DNA from: Novosphingobium sp.
GTDB lineage: Bacteria; Pseudomonadota; Alphaproteobacteria; Sphingomonadales; Sphingomonadaceae
DNA: 64,000 nt
Reading direction: 5' to 3'
Assembly: GCA_024236215.1 (NCBI GenBank)
Contig: JACKKX010000005.1
Span: 186,001-250,000 of the forward strand
Below, piece by piece: positions 9,764 through 19,369 of the stretch. Positions within the stretch are counted from its first letter, which is position 1, and every line of letters starts with the position of its first letter. The notes below the pieces were generated by a model that saw nothing but the letters and a program-made list of their open reading frames with translations, was not told the origin of the DNA and ran no database searches. The position numbers were made by a program, and so were the translations under genes.

Positions 9764-10602
9764 CCGCGCCAGGCCGCAATGGTGGTGCGGTGCAGTTCGC
9801 GCCGGTGGCCTTCGTAGCCGCCGGTGGCGCGGTGCAGGACCGAGCGGTTGTCCCACATCACCAGCATTCCCGGCTCCCACTTCTGGGCGAAGACGAAGGG
9901 TTCGTCGCCCTGCCATTGCTGGACCTCGCGTAGCAGCGCGATTGCCCGGTCCTGGGCCATGCCCTCGATCCCGATGATGTATCCCAGCGTCGAATAGAAC
10001 CCGCGCCGCCCGGTTTCGGGATGGGCCGGAACCAGGGGATGGGTCTGCGTCGCATAGGCCGCTTCGCCGGGGCGGATGTCCATCGACCACTGCTTGTCCC
10101 TGGCCGCATAGGTTCCCTCGGGCGAATAGGCGAGGCGGGCGGAATGGACCGCGATCAGATCGGCCAGCTCGGCCTTGCGCACTTCGGGCAGCATGTCCCA
10201 GGCAAGGTGCTGGTTGGCGAAATGCGTGTCGCCGCCGTGCGGGGGAATATCGACCGCCATCAGGCAGGTGCCCGCTGGCGGATGCTCCCGAAACGACCAG
10301 TCCGCATGCCAGTTTTCGGCAAAAATCGGCGAGGTTTCCTCCGCCTCGCGCCGGATCGCCGCAATGTGCTCGCGGCCCGGAATCGGGGCGAAGAACGGAT
10401 CCTCGCCGAACCCGCCGAAGGCCAGGGTAAAGCGCTCAAGATCGTCGTCGCCGATCGCCTGATCGGGGAAGGCCAGGACGTGATGCTCAAGCCAGGCTTT
10501 GCGGATTTCCGCGATGGTCTCGGGATCGAGTGGCTGCGACAGGTCGATCCCGGTAACGCGCGCGCCGCAGGCACCGCCCGATGGTTCGACCCGCAGCGTC
10601 AT
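9760..10602 (-). CDS. TauD/TfdA-family Fe(II)/2-oxoglutarate dioxygenase
   Basis: The 280-residue protein shows the facial-triad HxD in ENWHADWSF and the distal His in NRSVLHRATGGY, with the 2-oxoglutarate-binding Arg in RELHRTT. The N-terminus (GARVTGIDLSQPLD) is the usual TauD opening. Such enzymes hydroxylate taurine, alkyl sulfates, 2,4-D or related acids; the substrate cannot be read here. Its start shares bases with the gyrA stop (TGATG at 10604-10600), so it is translationally coupled to gyrA, an unusual partner that probably reflects chance compaction. Confidence 0.9.
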   Translation of the reverse strand: MTLRVEPSGGACGARVTGIDLSQPLDPETIAEIRKAWLEHHVLAFPDQAIGDDDLERFTLAFGGFGEDPFFAPIPGREHIAAIRREAEETSPIFAENWHADWSFREHPPAGTCLMAVDIPPHGGDTHFANQHLAWDMLPEVRKAELADLIAVHSARLAYSPEGTYAARDKQWSMDIRPGEAAYATQTHPLVPAHPETGRRGFYSTLGYIIGIEGMAQDRAIALLREVQQWQGDEPFVFAQKWEPGMLVMWDNRSVLHRATGGYEGHRRELHRTTIAAWRG

Positions 10603-13298
10603 CAGCCTTCGCTTTCGCCTTCGTCCTCGCCCTCTTCCTCTGCCAGACGCACCGCGCTGACCACGTGTTCGTTGTCGGCAACGTTGAACAGCCGCACCCC
10701 GGCGCTGCCGCGCCCAATCACACGCAGACTTTCCAGCGGCAGGCGGATCAGCTTGGCCTGATCGGTCACCAGCATCAGCTGGTCGGCCTGCGTTGCAGGG
10801 AAGCTCGCCACCACCGGGCCGTTGCGCTCGATGTTGTCGATATTGGTGATGCCCTGGCCACCGCGCCCGGTGCGGCGATACTCATAGGCCGACGACATCT
10901 TGCCATAGCCGTTTGCGCAGACGGTAAGGATGAACTGCTCGCGCGCGGCCAGCTCGGCATAGCGCTCGGCCGAAAGCGCGGGCTCGCCTTCCTTCTCGCC
11001 CTTCCACGGAGCAAAGCGGACATAGTCTTCGCGCTCGTCGCTGCTGGTGCCGACGCGGTGGAGGATCGACAGGCTGATAACCTCGTCGTCGCCCTTCAGC
11101 GTCATCCCGCGCACGCCGGTCGAGGTGCGGCTCTGGAATTCGCGCACGTCGTCGCCGGCAAAGCGGATCGCCTTGCCCGCGCGGCTGGCGAGCAGCACGT
11201 CGTCGCTCTCCTCGAGCAGGTCGACGCCGATCAGCCGGTCATCGCTGTCTTCCTCGAAGCGCATCGCGAACTTGCCGTTGCTGGGGATATTGGCGAACGC
11301 ATCCATGCTGTTGCGCCGGACATTGCCTTTGGCCGTGGCGAACACCACCGAGAGCTTGGCCCATTCGGCCTCGTCCTCGGGCAAGGGCAGGACGGTCCGG
11401 ATCGTCTCGCCCTGATCGAGCGCGGGCAGCAGGTTGACGATCGGCCGTCCGCGCGTGGTCGGCCCGCCTTCCGGCAGCCGCCAGACCTTGAGCCGATAGA
11501 CCTTGCCCGCAGTGGAGAAGAACAACACCGGATTGTGGGTCGAGGTGACGAACATGGTGGTGACCACGTCCTCGTCCTTGGTCGCCATCCCGGCGCGGCC
11601 CTTGCCGCCCCGGTTCTGGGCGCGAAAGGTGGAGAGCGCGGTGCGCTTGATATAGCCGTCCATGGTCACCGTCACGACCATGTCCTCGCGCTCGATCAGA
11701 TCCTCGTCCTCGATCCCGTCGGCGGCGGCGGTGATCTCGCTGAGGCGCGGGGTGGCGTAGGCGTCGCGAATGGCAACCAGCTCGCCGCGCATCACGCCGT
11801 AGAGTCTGGCCCGGTCCGCGAGGATCGAGAGATATTCCTCGATCGCGGCGGCCAGTTCCTTGAGCTCGTCGCCGATCTCGTCACGGCCTAGCGCGGTCAG
11901 CCGGTGCAGACGCAGGTCGAGGATCGCCTTCACCTGCACCTCGGACAGGCGATAGGTGCCGCCTTCCTGTTCGGCGCTGGGTTCGATCGCCTCGACCAGC
12001 TTGATATAGGGCGCGATCTCGCCGATCGGCCATTCGCGCTTCAGCAGGGACTCGCGCGCCGCCGCCGGGTTGGGCGAGCCGCGGATAATCCGCACCACCT
12101 CGTCGAGGTTGGTTACCGCGACCACCAGACCAAGCAGGATATGCGCCCGGTCACGCGCCTTGTTCAGCTCGAACTTGGTGCGGCGGGTGATAACCTCTTC
12201 GCGGAAACCGATGAAGGCGCTGATGATGTCGCGCAGCGTCATGATCTCCGGGCGGCCGCCACGGATCGCCAGCATGTTGGCGGCAAAATTCGACTGCGCG
12301 GGGGTGTTGCGCCACAGCTGGTTGAGCACGACTTCGGGCGTCGCATCGCGCTTGAGATCGATCACCACGCGCACGCCCAGTCGGCTCGATTCGTCGCGGA
12401 TGTCTGAGATGCCCTCGATCCGCTTGTCCTTGGCCGCCTCGGCGATCTTTTCGACCAGGCCGTTCTTTCCCACCTGATAGGGGATAGAGGTCAGCACGAT
12501 CGAGCGCCGATCGCCGCGGCCTTCCTCGATCTCGTGGCGGCAGCGCATGATGATCGAGCCGCGCCCTTCGACATAGGCCTTGCGCGCGCCTGACTGGCCC
12601 AGAATCAGCGGAGCGGTGGGGAAATCCGGGCCGGGGATGATCTCGAACAGTTCTTCCGAGGTAATCGCGGGGTTGGCGATATAGGCCAGGCAACCATCGA
12701 TCACCTCGCCCAGATTGTGCGGTGGAATGTTTGTCGCCATACCCACCGCGATCCCGCCCGCGCCATTGACCAGCAGGTTGGGGAAGCGCGCGGGAAGCAC
12801 ACTCGGCTCTTGACGCGAACCGTCATAGTTTTCGGAGAAATCGACCGTATCCTTGTCGAGATCCTCAAGCAGCGAGTTGGCAACTTTGGCCAGCCGCGCC
12901 TCGGTATAGCGCATTGAGGCCGGGGGATCGGGGTCCATCGAGCCGAAGTTGCCCTGACCGTCGATCAGCGGCAGCCGCATCGACCAGTCCTGCGTCATGC
13001 GGGCCAGGGCATCGTAGATCGCGCTGTCACCGTGGGGGTGATAGTTGCCCATCACGTCGCCGACGATCTTGGCGCTCTTGCGATAGGGCCGCCCGGCGAC
13101 AAAGCCGCCCTCCTGGCTGGCGAAGAGGATGCGGCGATGGACCGGCTTCAGGCCGTCGCGCACATCGGGCAGCGCCCGCGCCACGATCACGCTCATCGCG
13201 TAATCGAGATAGCTGGTCTTCATTTCATCGACGATGTCGACGCGGGTGTATTCTCCGGCAGGGCCGGTGGAATCGGGAATTTCGTTCTCGTCGCTCAC
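10602..13298 (-). CDS. gyrA: DNA gyrase subunit A
   Basis: GyrA is the DNA-cleaving subunit of the A2B2 type II topoisomerase that introduces negative supercoils. I chose GTG 13298 ([11 protein letters not shown]...), giving 898 residues, because the frame upstream to 13418 has no GyrA similarity. The catalytic Tyr lies in MRYTEARL, and the quinolone-determining region reads [10 protein letters not shown], keeping the Ser83 and Asp87 equivalents of sensitive enzymes. The C-terminal beta-pinwheel has a GyrA box variant (QNRGGKG) and an acidic tail rich in Glu and Asp. It is transcribed divergently from the exported protein at 13584. Confidence 0.97.
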   Translation of the reverse strand: MSDENEIPDSTGPAGEYTRVDIVDEMKTSYLDYAMSVIVARALPDVRDGLKPVHRRILFASQEGGFVAGRPYRKSAKIVGDVMGNYHPHGDSAIYDALARMTQDWSMRLPLIDGQGNFGSMDPDPPASMRYTEARLAKVANSLLEDLDKDTVDFSENYDGSRQEPSVLPARFPNLLVNGAGGIAVGMATNIPPHNLGEVIDGCLAYIANPAITSEELFEIIPGPDFPTAPLILGQSGARKAYVEGRGSIIMRCRHEIEEGRGDRRSIVLTSIPYQVGKNGLVEKIAEAAKDKRIEGISDIRDESSRLGVRVVIDLKRDATPEVVLNQLWRNTPAQSNFAANMLAIRGGRPEIMTLRDIISAFIGFREEVITRRTKFELNKARDRAHILLGLVVAVTNLDEVVRIIRGSPNPAAARESLLKREWPIGEIAPYIKLVEAIEPSAEQEGGTYRLSEVQVKAILDLRLHRLTALGRDEIGDELKELAAAIEEYLSILADRARLYGVMRGELVAIRDAYATPRLSEITAAADGIEDEDLIEREDMVVTVTMDGYIKRTALSTFRAQNRGGKGRAGMATKDEDVVTTMFVTSTHNPVLFFSTAGKVYRLKVWRLPEGGPTTRGRPIVNLLPALDQGETIRTVLPLPEDEAEWAKLSVVFATAKGNVRRNSMDAFANIPSNGKFAMRFEEDSDDRLIGVDLLEESDDVLLASRAGKAIRFAGDDVREFQSRTSTGVRGMTLKGDDEVISLSILHRVGTSSDEREDYVRFAPWKGEKEGEPALSAERYAELAAREQFILTVCANGYGKMSSAYEYRRTGRGGQGITNIDNIERNGPVVASFPATQADQLMLVTDQAKLIRLPLESLRVIGRGSAGVRLFNVADNEHVVSAVRLAEEEGEDEGESEG

Positions 13299-13419
13299 GC
13301 GTGCAATTTTCTGTTGTTGTCGGGAAATCCTGCTGGTTTGAGGCACTAGGCCAAGCCACGCCGCAAGGCCAGTTTGACGGCCCGTCAGGCGCGGTTTTTC
13401 CACACCTCTCCACCCCAAG

Positions 13420-13458
13420 CTGAACGAATGCGACGAACCGCATTCAATCGCCGTTCAG
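13420..13458. promoter_or_regulatory. nested inverted repeat between gyrA and the exported protein gene
   Basis: CTGAACG at 13420-13426 pairs with CGTTCAG at 13452-13458. Inside it AATGCG (13427-13432) pairs with CGCATT (13439-13444). The arms are perfect and separated by a six-base loop and a seven-base bulge. There is no T-run, so a terminator is unlikely. Its central place in the 285-bp divergent region suggests an operator or structured leader. Beyond this repeat I see nothing definite in 13299-13583. Confidence 0.45.
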
Positions 13459-13583
13459 TGCAGTCTGCCTAGATGCTGCCCTGTTGCCAAATCGGCCAAT
13501 TCGGGCCAATGGCTGTGTCAAACGGGTTGGCGGCGCGCGCCGGGGATGGCCCCGGTCGGAAGCCGCGAAGGAGAAGGGGTATC

Positions 13584-14972
13584 ATGGTTCGCAGCAAGTT
13601 CTTCGGGCGCAGCGCGCTCGGTCTGGTGCTGGCGCTCGGCGTGGTTGCCGGGGCGTCGGTTTCAACCACCGCCTATGCCAAAGAAAAGGCGCCGGCCGTG
13701 GCCAAGCCGCAACCCAGCAAGGGCTTCATTCCGCCCTATCAGGCGGCGGCTGCCGCGCTCGATAAGGCATCGAAGAATCCCGACATCACCGCTGCCCAGA
13801 CGGAAGTCCGCAATGCCGAAACCGCCTATCGCAACGCGCGTGGCAAGGACGCCAAAGCCCAGACCAAGACCGCGCTCGATGCCGCCACTGCGGCGCTGAA
13901 CGGCAAGCTTTCCGGTGAGTTTGGGCTGATCGAGGCGGCCTTCGCTGCCGTCAGCAACCCGGATGACAAGCTGCTTGCGGGCCAGCTCGCGCTCAACCTC
14001 GGGCAAACCTCGCTCGACAAGGGGCTACAGCGCCGGGGTCTTCAGGCGATGGTTGACAGCGGAAAGCTGCCGCCGGCCGATATGGGCAAGTTCAATTTCT
14101 ATATCGGCGGCATCTCCTTCGACATGAAGGACTTTGCGGCCGCGCGCACCGCCTTTACCGCCGCGATCGCTGGCGGGTATGGCGAGAACGACATCGATTA
14201 TCTGCTGGCCGAGGCAAACCTTTCGGACAACATGATTCCCGAAGGCATGCGTCTGCTTCAGGTCGCGATCGACAAGAAGGGCGCAGCTGCACCTGAAGAC
14301 TGGCTGCGCCGGGGCATGGTGGTTTCCTACAAGTCGAAGTCTGCGGACTACTCGAACACTTTCGGGACCCGCCTGGTCAGCCTCTATCCCAGCACCGAGA
14401 ACTGGTCGCTGGTGATTGCCGTGCTGCGCGATCTGGCCAACTTCCAGTCGCAGGAATCGATCGATTTGCTGCGCCTGATGGAGCGGACCAAGAGCTTCTC
14501 CGAAGCGCGCGACTATGTCGAATACATCCAGGCCGCGGATCCGCGGCGTCTGCCGGGCGAGGTGATCAAGATCCTCGATGAGGGGCTTGCTGCTGGCAAG
14601 CTCGATCCCAAGGACGTGTTCGTGAGCGACGCGCGGGCAAATGCCGCAGGGCGCATCGCACCCGACAAGGCCTCTTTCCCCGCGCTGGAAAAGGATGCCC
14701 GCGCCGCCAACGGCACTGCGGCAACAGCGATGGCTGCGGGCGACACCTTCCTGAGCTATGACATGCCTGCCAAGGCGATCGAGATGTACCAGCTGGCGCT
14801 TTCAAAGCCCGGGGTGGATTCACCCCGTGTGCTGACCCGGCTGGGCATCGCCCAGGCCGATGCCGGCCAGCTCGCCGAGGCCCAGGCAACCTTTGCCAAG
14901 GTGGAGGGCGTTCGCAAGCCGATCGCGGCCTTGTGGACGGTCTATGCCGCCAACAAGGCGGCCGGCAAGTAA
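13584..14972 (+). CDS. exported alanine-rich, TPR-like protein of unknown function
   Basis: The 462-residue product has a signal peptide (cleavage near TTAYA-KEK). Its alpha-helical Ala-rich repeat architecture looks like TPR units (for example AGDTFLSYDMPAKAIEMYQLAL and RLGIAQADAGQLAEAQATF at the C-terminus). ATG 13584 follows a purine-rich site (AAGGAGAAGG, about 13568-13577), which decides the start over the in-frame codon at 13473. It is monocistronic, with a good terminator just downstream. The likely role is an envelope scaffold; no enzymatic motif is visible. Confidence 0.75.
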   Translation: MVRSKFFGRSALGLVLALGVVAGASVSTTAYAKEKAPAVAKPQPSKGFIPPYQAAAAALDKASKNPDITAAQTEVRNAETAYRNARGKDAKAQTKTALDAATAALNGKLSGEFGLIEAAFAAVSNPDDKLLAGQLALNLGQTSLDKGLQRRGLQAMVDSGKLPPADMGKFNFYIGGISFDMKDFAAARTAFTAAIAGGYGENDIDYLLAEANLSDNMIPEGMRLLQVAIDKKGAAAPEDWLRRGMVVSYKSKSADYSNTFGTRLVSLYPSTENWSLVIAVLRDLANFQSQESIDLLRLMERTKSFSEARDYVEYIQAADPRRLPGEVIKILDEGLAAGKLDPKDVFVSDARANAAGRIAPDKASFPALEKDARAANGTAATAMAAGDTFLSYDMPAKAIEMYQLALSKPGVDSPRVLTRLGIAQADAGQLAEAQATFAKVEGVRKPIAALWTVYAANKAAGK

Positions 14973-14996
14973 CGCCACCGCAGAGTTGAAACGGAT

Positions 14997-15029
14997 AAGG
15001 GCGGCGAGCGATTGCCGCCCTTTCTTTTT
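14997..15029 (+). terminator. rho-independent terminator
   Basis: A 9-bp stem (AAGGGCGGC at 14997-15005 pairing with GCCGCCCTT at 15014-15022, 8-nt loop) is followed by TTTCTTTTT. It lies 24 bp after the exported protein stop and 4 bp before the end of the convergent carbonic anhydrase gene, so it may serve both strands. Confidence 0.9.
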
Positions 15030-15032
15030 GCC

Positions 15033-15686
15033 CTATTCGACAGGCTCGAACACTCCACGCGCTTCGTCGAGCACGTGCAGCACCCCGTCGGAAATTGCAA
15101 AGAAGGCTCCGGTCAGACGCAGTTCGCCGTCGCGTTCCTTGCGGCGGATGCAGGGGAAGGTGCGCAGGTTGTTCAGGCTGACGCGAACCCCGGCCTGCTC
15201 CATCGCCCGTTCCGCCGGGCGGCCCTCGGTGCCGTGAAGCGCGGCAACCTCATCGCGCACGTCGTCGAGCAGCGCGATCCAGTCGGCAATGAAGCCCCCT
15301 TCACCGGGCTCGGTTCCATGCATCTCGCGGGTCAGCGCAGCCTTGCAGCCGCCGCACATGCCGTGGCCCATGACCACGATTTCCTTGACCTTCAGCACCT
15401 GCACCGCGAATTCGAGCGCGGCAGATACCCCGTGGTGCCCCGGGGTGGTTTCAAAGGGGGGAACCATTGCCGCAACGTTGCGGACCACGAAGATTTCGCC
15501 TGGATCGACATCGAACACCTGCGCCGGATCGACCCTGCTATCGGAGCAGGCGATGATCATCACCTCTGGCTCCTGACCGTCGCGCAGGTTTGCCCAACGC
15601 TCGCGGTTGGGGGCCCAGCCATTCTGACGGAAGCGGCGGTATCCTGCCACGAGGTGGCCGAACGAGGGTGAGAATCCTTCACGCAT
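15033..15686 (-). CDS. beta-class carbonic anhydrase
   Basis: Beta carbonic anhydrases interconvert CO2 and bicarbonate with a Zn bound by two Cys and one His. Here the ligands are C47 (ACSDSRVDP), H108 and C111 (MGHGMCGGC), with the D49/R51 dyad in place. The 217-residue length is normal. ATG 15686 is the first ATG of the frame; TTG 15722 is possible but overlaps the divergent lipA promoter. The protein is probably cytoplasmic, supplying bicarbonate for carboxylations. Confidence 0.93.
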   Translation of the reverse strand: MREGFSPSFGHLVAGYRRFRQNGWAPNRERWANLRDGQEPEVMIIACSDSRVDPAQVFDVDPGEIFVVRNVAAMVPPFETTPGHHGVSAALEFAVQVLKVKEIVVMGHGMCGGCKAALTREMHGTEPGEGGFIADWIALLDDVRDEVAALHGTEGRPAERAMEQAGVRVSLNNLRTFPCIRRKERDGELRLTGAFFAISDGVLHVLDEARGVFEPVE

Positions 15687-15751
15687 GGCGCGCCTGATGC
15701 CCCCGGAATTTGGCGCTGGCAAGCCCGCTGCGATGCGCCTATCTGGGCGCC

Positions 15752-16675
15752 ATGAACGATCTGAGCAGTCCCCCGAAAGCCGAACGCCAACGCAAGCCCG
15801 ACTGGATCCGGGTCAAGGCGCCGACCAGCAAGGGCTATGGTGAAACCCGCCAGCTGATGCGCGGGCTGGGCCTCAATACGGTGTGCGAAGAGGCAGCCTG
15901 TCCCAATATCGGCGAGTGCTGGACCAAAAAGCACGCCACGGTGATGATCCTGGGCGATATCTGTACCCGGGCCTGCCGGTTCTGCAATATCAAGACCGGG
16001 ATGCCGCGCCCGGTTGACCCAAGCGAGCCGGAACATGTCGCCGAAGCTGCGGCAAAGATGGGGCTGGAGCACATCGTCATCACTTCGGTCGACCGCGACG
16101 ATCTTGCCGACCGTGGTGCCGGGCATTTCGTCCGGGTGATCGAGGCGCTGCGCCGCAACACACCGGACACCACGATCGAAATCCTCACCCCCGATTTCAA
16201 GGGCCGGATGCGCCAGTCGGTCGAAGAGATTGCCGCCGCCGGTCCCGATGTGTTCAATCACAATCTTGAAACCGTGCCCCGGCTCTATCCTACCATCCGA
16301 CCCGGTGCGCGCTATTATGCCTCGCTCCGCTTGCTGGAGGAAGTGAAGCTCCACGATCCGCTGATCTTTACCAAGAGCGGGATAATGCTGGGGCTAGGCG
16401 AGGAGCGGCTCGAAGTGCACCAGGTGATGGACGACATGCGCTCTGCCGGGATCGATTTCATCACCATGGGGCAATACCTTCAGCCCACGCCCAAGCACGC
16501 CAAGGTGGCCGACTTCGTGACCCCTCAGGCCTTCGCCGCTTATGGCTCGATTGCCCGGGCCAAAGGCTTCCTTCAGGTCGCGGCGACCCCGCTGACCCGA
16601 TCGAGCTATCACGCGGGCGACGATTTCAAGGCGATGCGCGCGGCGCGCCAGGCAAAGCTTGCCAGGGAGGGCTGA
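15752..16675 (+). CDS. lipA: lipoyl synthase
   Basis: LipA is a radical-SAM enzyme that inserts two sulfurs into the octanoyl group on lipoyl domains such as those of the pyruvate dehydrogenase E2 encoded at 42.4 kb. The auxiliary cluster Cys are C45, C50 and C56, and the SAM cluster motif is C71-x3-C75-x2-C78 (CTRACRFC). The C-terminal RSSY motif provides the Ser ligand. ATG 15752 gives 307 residues. The stop shares bases with the next start (TGATG), so it is coupled to the START-domain gene. Confidence 0.97.
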   Translation: MNDLSSPPKAERQRKPDWIRVKAPTSKGYGETRQLMRGLGLNTVCEEAACPNIGECWTKKHATVMILGDICTRACRFCNIKTGMPRPVDPSEPEHVAEAAAKMGLEHIVITSVDRDDLADRGAGHFVRVIEALRRNTPDTTIEILTPDFKGRMRQSVEEIAAAGPDVFNHNLETVPRLYPTIRPGARYYASLRLLEEVKLHDPLIFTKSGIMLGLGEERLEVHQVMDDMRSAGIDFITMGQYLQPTPKHAKVADFVTPQAFAAYGSIARAKGFLQVAATPLTRSSYHAGDDFKAMRAARQAKLAREG

Positions 16676-17133
16676 TGCCCGGAATCAAGGAAGTTCGCCG
16701 TCTGCCGTTTTCGGCCGAACAGATGTTCGATCTGGTCGCCGACGTGGCGCGTTACGGGGAATTCCTGCCCTGGGTGGTCGCGACAAGGGTGCGATCAGAT
16801 AGCGAGACCGAAATGGTTGCCGACATGCTGGTCGGGTTCAAATCGCTGCGCGAAAAATTCACCTCTCGCGTCATCAAGTCTCGGCCCGGGCGGATCGAAG
16901 TGATCTACCTCGACGGACCGATGCGCGATCTCGACAATGTGTGGGAATTCGTGCCGCTTGAAAGCGGATGCGAGGTTCACTTCGATGTGCAGTTCACATT
17001 CCGCAACGCGGTGTTCGAAAAGCTGGCAGGTCAGTACTTCGACCGCGCGTTCCGCCGTATGGTCGAGGCTTTCGAGGCCCGCGCGGAAAAGCTCTACGGG
17101 AGCAGCAGCTCAAGCGCGACCAGCGCGGCCTGA
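16675..17133 (+). CDS. Coq10/RatA-type START-domain protein
   Basis: The 152-residue protein has the SRPBCC/START features of the ubiquinone-binding Coq10 family: RRLPFSAEQMFDLVADVARYGEFLPW at the N-terminus (positions about 5-30) and an amphipathic C-terminal helix FDRAFRRMVEAFEARA. Family members bind ubiquinone or other lipids and support respiration; the E. coli relative RatA was described as inhibiting ribosome association. Coupling to lipA (TGATG) is common in alphaproteobacteria. The 3' end overlaps the convergent CinA-like gene by 40 bp. Confidence 0.88.
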   Translation: MPGIKEVRRLPFSAEQMFDLVADVARYGEFLPWVVATRVRSDSETEMVADMLVGFKSLREKFTSRVIKSRPGRIEVIYLDGPMRDLDNVWEFVPLESGCEVHFDVQFTFRNAVFEKLAGQYFDRAFRRMVEAFEARAEKLYGSSSSSATSAA

Positions 17134-17585
17134 TGGCGCACCGCGTCGCGGCTCGACGCCGCGAAGTGGCGCTCCTCGCCCACGGTCTCCTCGCTTCCCG
17201 CCACGGCTCGGGCAAACACCACCGTTCCGACCGGCTTGAGATCGGTGCCGCCACCGGGCCCGGCGATCCCGCTGATCGCCACGGCGACCTGCGAATTGCT
17301 GCGCTTCAGCGCCCCCTGCGCCATGGCCCAGGCACAAGCGATGGATACCGCGCCGAAAGTTTCGATAATGTCGGCGGAGACACCCAGCGCCTCGATCTTG
17401 GCTTCGTTGGAATAGGTAACAAAGCCGCGATCGAGCACGTCGGAGGAGCCGGGAATTTCGGTCAGCGCCGCCGCGACGAGCCCGCCGGTGCAGCTTTCGG
17501 CGAGCGCGATCATCCGCCCGGCCTTGCGGTTCTCATCGATCACCCGCTCGGCCAGCTTGGCCAGATCCTTGGGCAGAAGGCTCAC
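17094..17585 (-). CDS. CinA C-terminal-domain protein (nicotinamide-nucleotide amidase, PncC type)
   Basis: The 163-residue single-domain protein has the conserved block IALAESCTGGLVAAALT and ISGIAGPGGGTDLKPVGTV of the CinA C-terminal/PncC family, which deamidates NMN to NaMN for pyridine nucleotide recycling. The N-terminal molybdopterin-binding half of full CinA is absent, as in stand-alone PncC. GTG 17585 is chosen because it overlaps the upstream stop as GTGA, with the conserved domain starting soon after. It is coupled to the exported protein gene upstream. Confidence 0.88.
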   Translation of the reverse strand: MSLLPKDLAKLAERVIDENRKAGRMIALAESCTGGLVAAALTEIPGSSDVLDRGFVTYSNEAKIEALGVSADIIETFGAVSIACAWAMAQGALKRSNSQVAVAISGIAGPGGGTDLKPVGTVVFARAVAGSEETVGEERHFAASSRDAVRHQAALVALELLLP

Positions 17586-18115
17586 TTGGCGGCGGCCTCG
17601 CGCGGGCAGATCGGCATCGACTTGTCCTTGCGCGCGACCACGCCGACGATCGCCATCACCAGCGCGAATGCGTCGTTCGGGGCAATCGGATCGAGCGCCA
17701 CGGCAATATCCTGCGCATCGAGGCATTCCGCCGCAGTCAGTTTGAAATCCATCTTGCTGGTGATGATCTCATCGGCCAGCGGGCGGATCGCCTCGTCGGA
17801 AAGCTTCGAGAAGTCGATCGCGTCCTGGCCCTGGCCCGCGAACTTGGCGATTGCCGCGCGCGCCATCGGCCAGGCCGCATCGCGCCCCGCAGCATAGCGC
17901 TGTTCGAGTGCGGGAAGACCAGCATTCAGGTAATCTCCGCGGCCGACGTGGGCCGAACAGGCTTCACCAAGCTTATGGATCGCGCCGGGCGCCATGTAGG
18001 CGATCAATCCCCGCGCTTCGGCAAGGGTAATACAGGCCCCCGGAGCCGCGGCCTGAGCCATCGAAGAAGAGAAGAGAGCGAAAGCCGCCGCTCCGCCGAT
18101 CACCGTCTTGCGCAT
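17582..18115 (-). CDS. small exported protein of unknown function
   Basis: The 177-residue product begins MRKTVIGGAAAFALFSSSMAQA, a clear signal peptide. The mature region is helical with four Cys (ACITL, EACSA, ECLDA, ICPRE) that could form two disulfides. ATG 18115 is preceded by AGGAG (about 18125-18129), which sets the start; the upstream frame to 18142 adds nothing recognisable. It is located between ispDF and the CinA-like gene on the same strand, with GTGA coupling downstream. I recognise no family. Confidence 0.7.
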   Translation of the reverse strand: MRKTVIGGAAAFALFSSSMAQAAAPGACITLAEARGLIAYMAPGAIHKLGEACSAHVGRGDYLNAGLPALEQRYAAGRDAAWPMARAAIAKFAGQGQDAIDFSKLSDEAIRPLADEIITSKMDFKLTAAECLDAQDIAVALDPIAPNDAFALVMAIVGVVARKDKSMPICPREAAAK

Positions 18116-18138
18116 CGCATGATACTCCTGAAACTGGT

Positions 18139-19290
18139 TCAATCCTGTTGCAGCAAAACTGCAGCCTGGGCCGCAATCCCTTCGCCCCGGCCTGCGAATC
18201 CCAGCCGTTCCGTGGTCGTCGCCTTGACGCTCACGGCGGCGATGTCAACGCCCATGATCCGCGCCAGGGCGGCACGCATCGCCTCGCGGTGGGGACCAAT
18301 TTTGGGCGCTTCACATACGATCGTGACGTCCGTATTGCCGACACGATACCCGTCCTTGCCGGCCAGTTCGACCGCATGGCGCAGGAATTGTTCGGAGGCG
18401 GCACCCTTCCACTGCGGGTCGGACGGTGGAAAGTGCGATCCGATGTCACCCCGGCCCAGCGCACCCAGGATTGCATCGACCAGCGCGTGGATCGCCACGT
18501 CGGCATCCGAATGCCCGGCAAGGCCGCGCGGAAGGTCGATCTTGACGCCGCACAGCCACAGCTCTTCGCCATCGGCAAGGCGGTGGACGTCGTATCCGGT
18601 GCCGACCCGCATCGCGGGCCTTGCCTGCTCAAAATCCGAGGCGACGGTCAGTTTGTGCAAGGCCTCGTCTCCTTCGACCAGCGCAACGGTCAGCCCGGCT
18701 GCCTGGGCCACCTGGGCGTCATCGCCAGCATCGGCGGGGCCATCCCACGCCCGGTGCGCCGCCAGTATCTCCGAATAGCGAAAGGCTTGCGGGGTCTGAA
18801 CCCTGCGCAGCGCCTCGCGCCGGGCAGGCATGCCCATCAAGGTTCCTTCGGTGTGGGCCAGGCTGTCAACCACCGGCAGTACCGGAATGGCTCCCGGCTG
18901 TACGGCCAGCGCCGCGATCAACCGGTCTATCACCGTCTGCGGCAGACAAGGGCGGGCAGCATCATGGATCAGCACCGTTGCCGGGGCATCCGCTTCGAGC
19001 GCGGCCAGGGCTTTTGAAACCGATTGCTGCCGCGTCGCGCCGCCCTCGATCAAGCGGATCCCGGCGATCCCCGCCAATGCCGCTCCGGCCTGATCCTGCG
19101 CCCCAGCGGGAATTGCCACCACGATCGGCGCGATCCCCGCAGCCGCCAGCGCTTCGGCGGAGTGGCGTACCACCGGCTTGCCGCGCCACAGCGCGAACTG
19201 TTTGGGCAGCGGCTGGCCCGCGCGCAGCCCTTGTCCGGCCGCGACGATAACTGCCGCACACGTGGGAAGGGGAGGGCCGGGATCGCTCAT
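18139..19290 (-). CDS. ispDF: bifunctional IspD/IspF (MEP pathway)
   Basis: This fused enzyme makes CDP-methylerythritol (IspD, residues about 1-225, motif VIVAAGQGLRAGQPLPKQF) and the cyclic diphosphate (IspF, residues about 229-383, motif TGYDVHRLADG with the Zn ligands D and H, then AGHSDADV). The fusion is characteristic of alphaproteobacteria. Steps two and four of the isoprenoid MEP pathway are thus on one chain. It is divergent from dusB with about 80 bp between, likely sharing a promoter region. Confidence 0.97.
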   Translation of the reverse strand: MSDPGPPLPTCAAVIVAAGQGLRAGQPLPKQFALWRGKPVVRHSAEALAAAGIAPIVVAIPAGAQDQAGAALAGIAGIRLIEGGATRQQSVSKALAALEADAPATVLIHDAARPCLPQTVIDRLIAALAVQPGAIPVLPVVDSLAHTEGTLMGMPARREALRRVQTPQAFRYSEILAAHRAWDGPADAGDDAQVAQAAGLTVALVEGDEALHKLTVASDFEQARPAMRVGTGYDVHRLADGEELWLCGVKIDLPRGLAGHSDADVAIHALVDAILGALGRGDIGSHFPPSDPQWKGAASEQFLRHAVELAGKDGYRVGNTDVTIVCEAPKIGPHREAMRAALARIMGVDIAAVSVKATTTERLGFAGRGEGIAAQAAVLLQQD

Positions 19291-19369
19291 TTCTGGACCT
19301 TGCGGGTAAAGCCTTGCTGCCTTCGCGGCAATTCCCTATGTGCTGCCCAAATTTTAGGCACACCCACAG

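Noticed and set aside
10602-13298. Quinolone resistance change in gyrA
   Set aside because: The key segment reads [10 protein letters not shown] with the usual Ser and Asp in place, so no classical change is seen.
13299-13418. N-terminal extension of gyrA to 13418
   Set aside because: The extra 40 residues have no GyrA similarity and include the promoter region; GTG 13298 gives the normal start.
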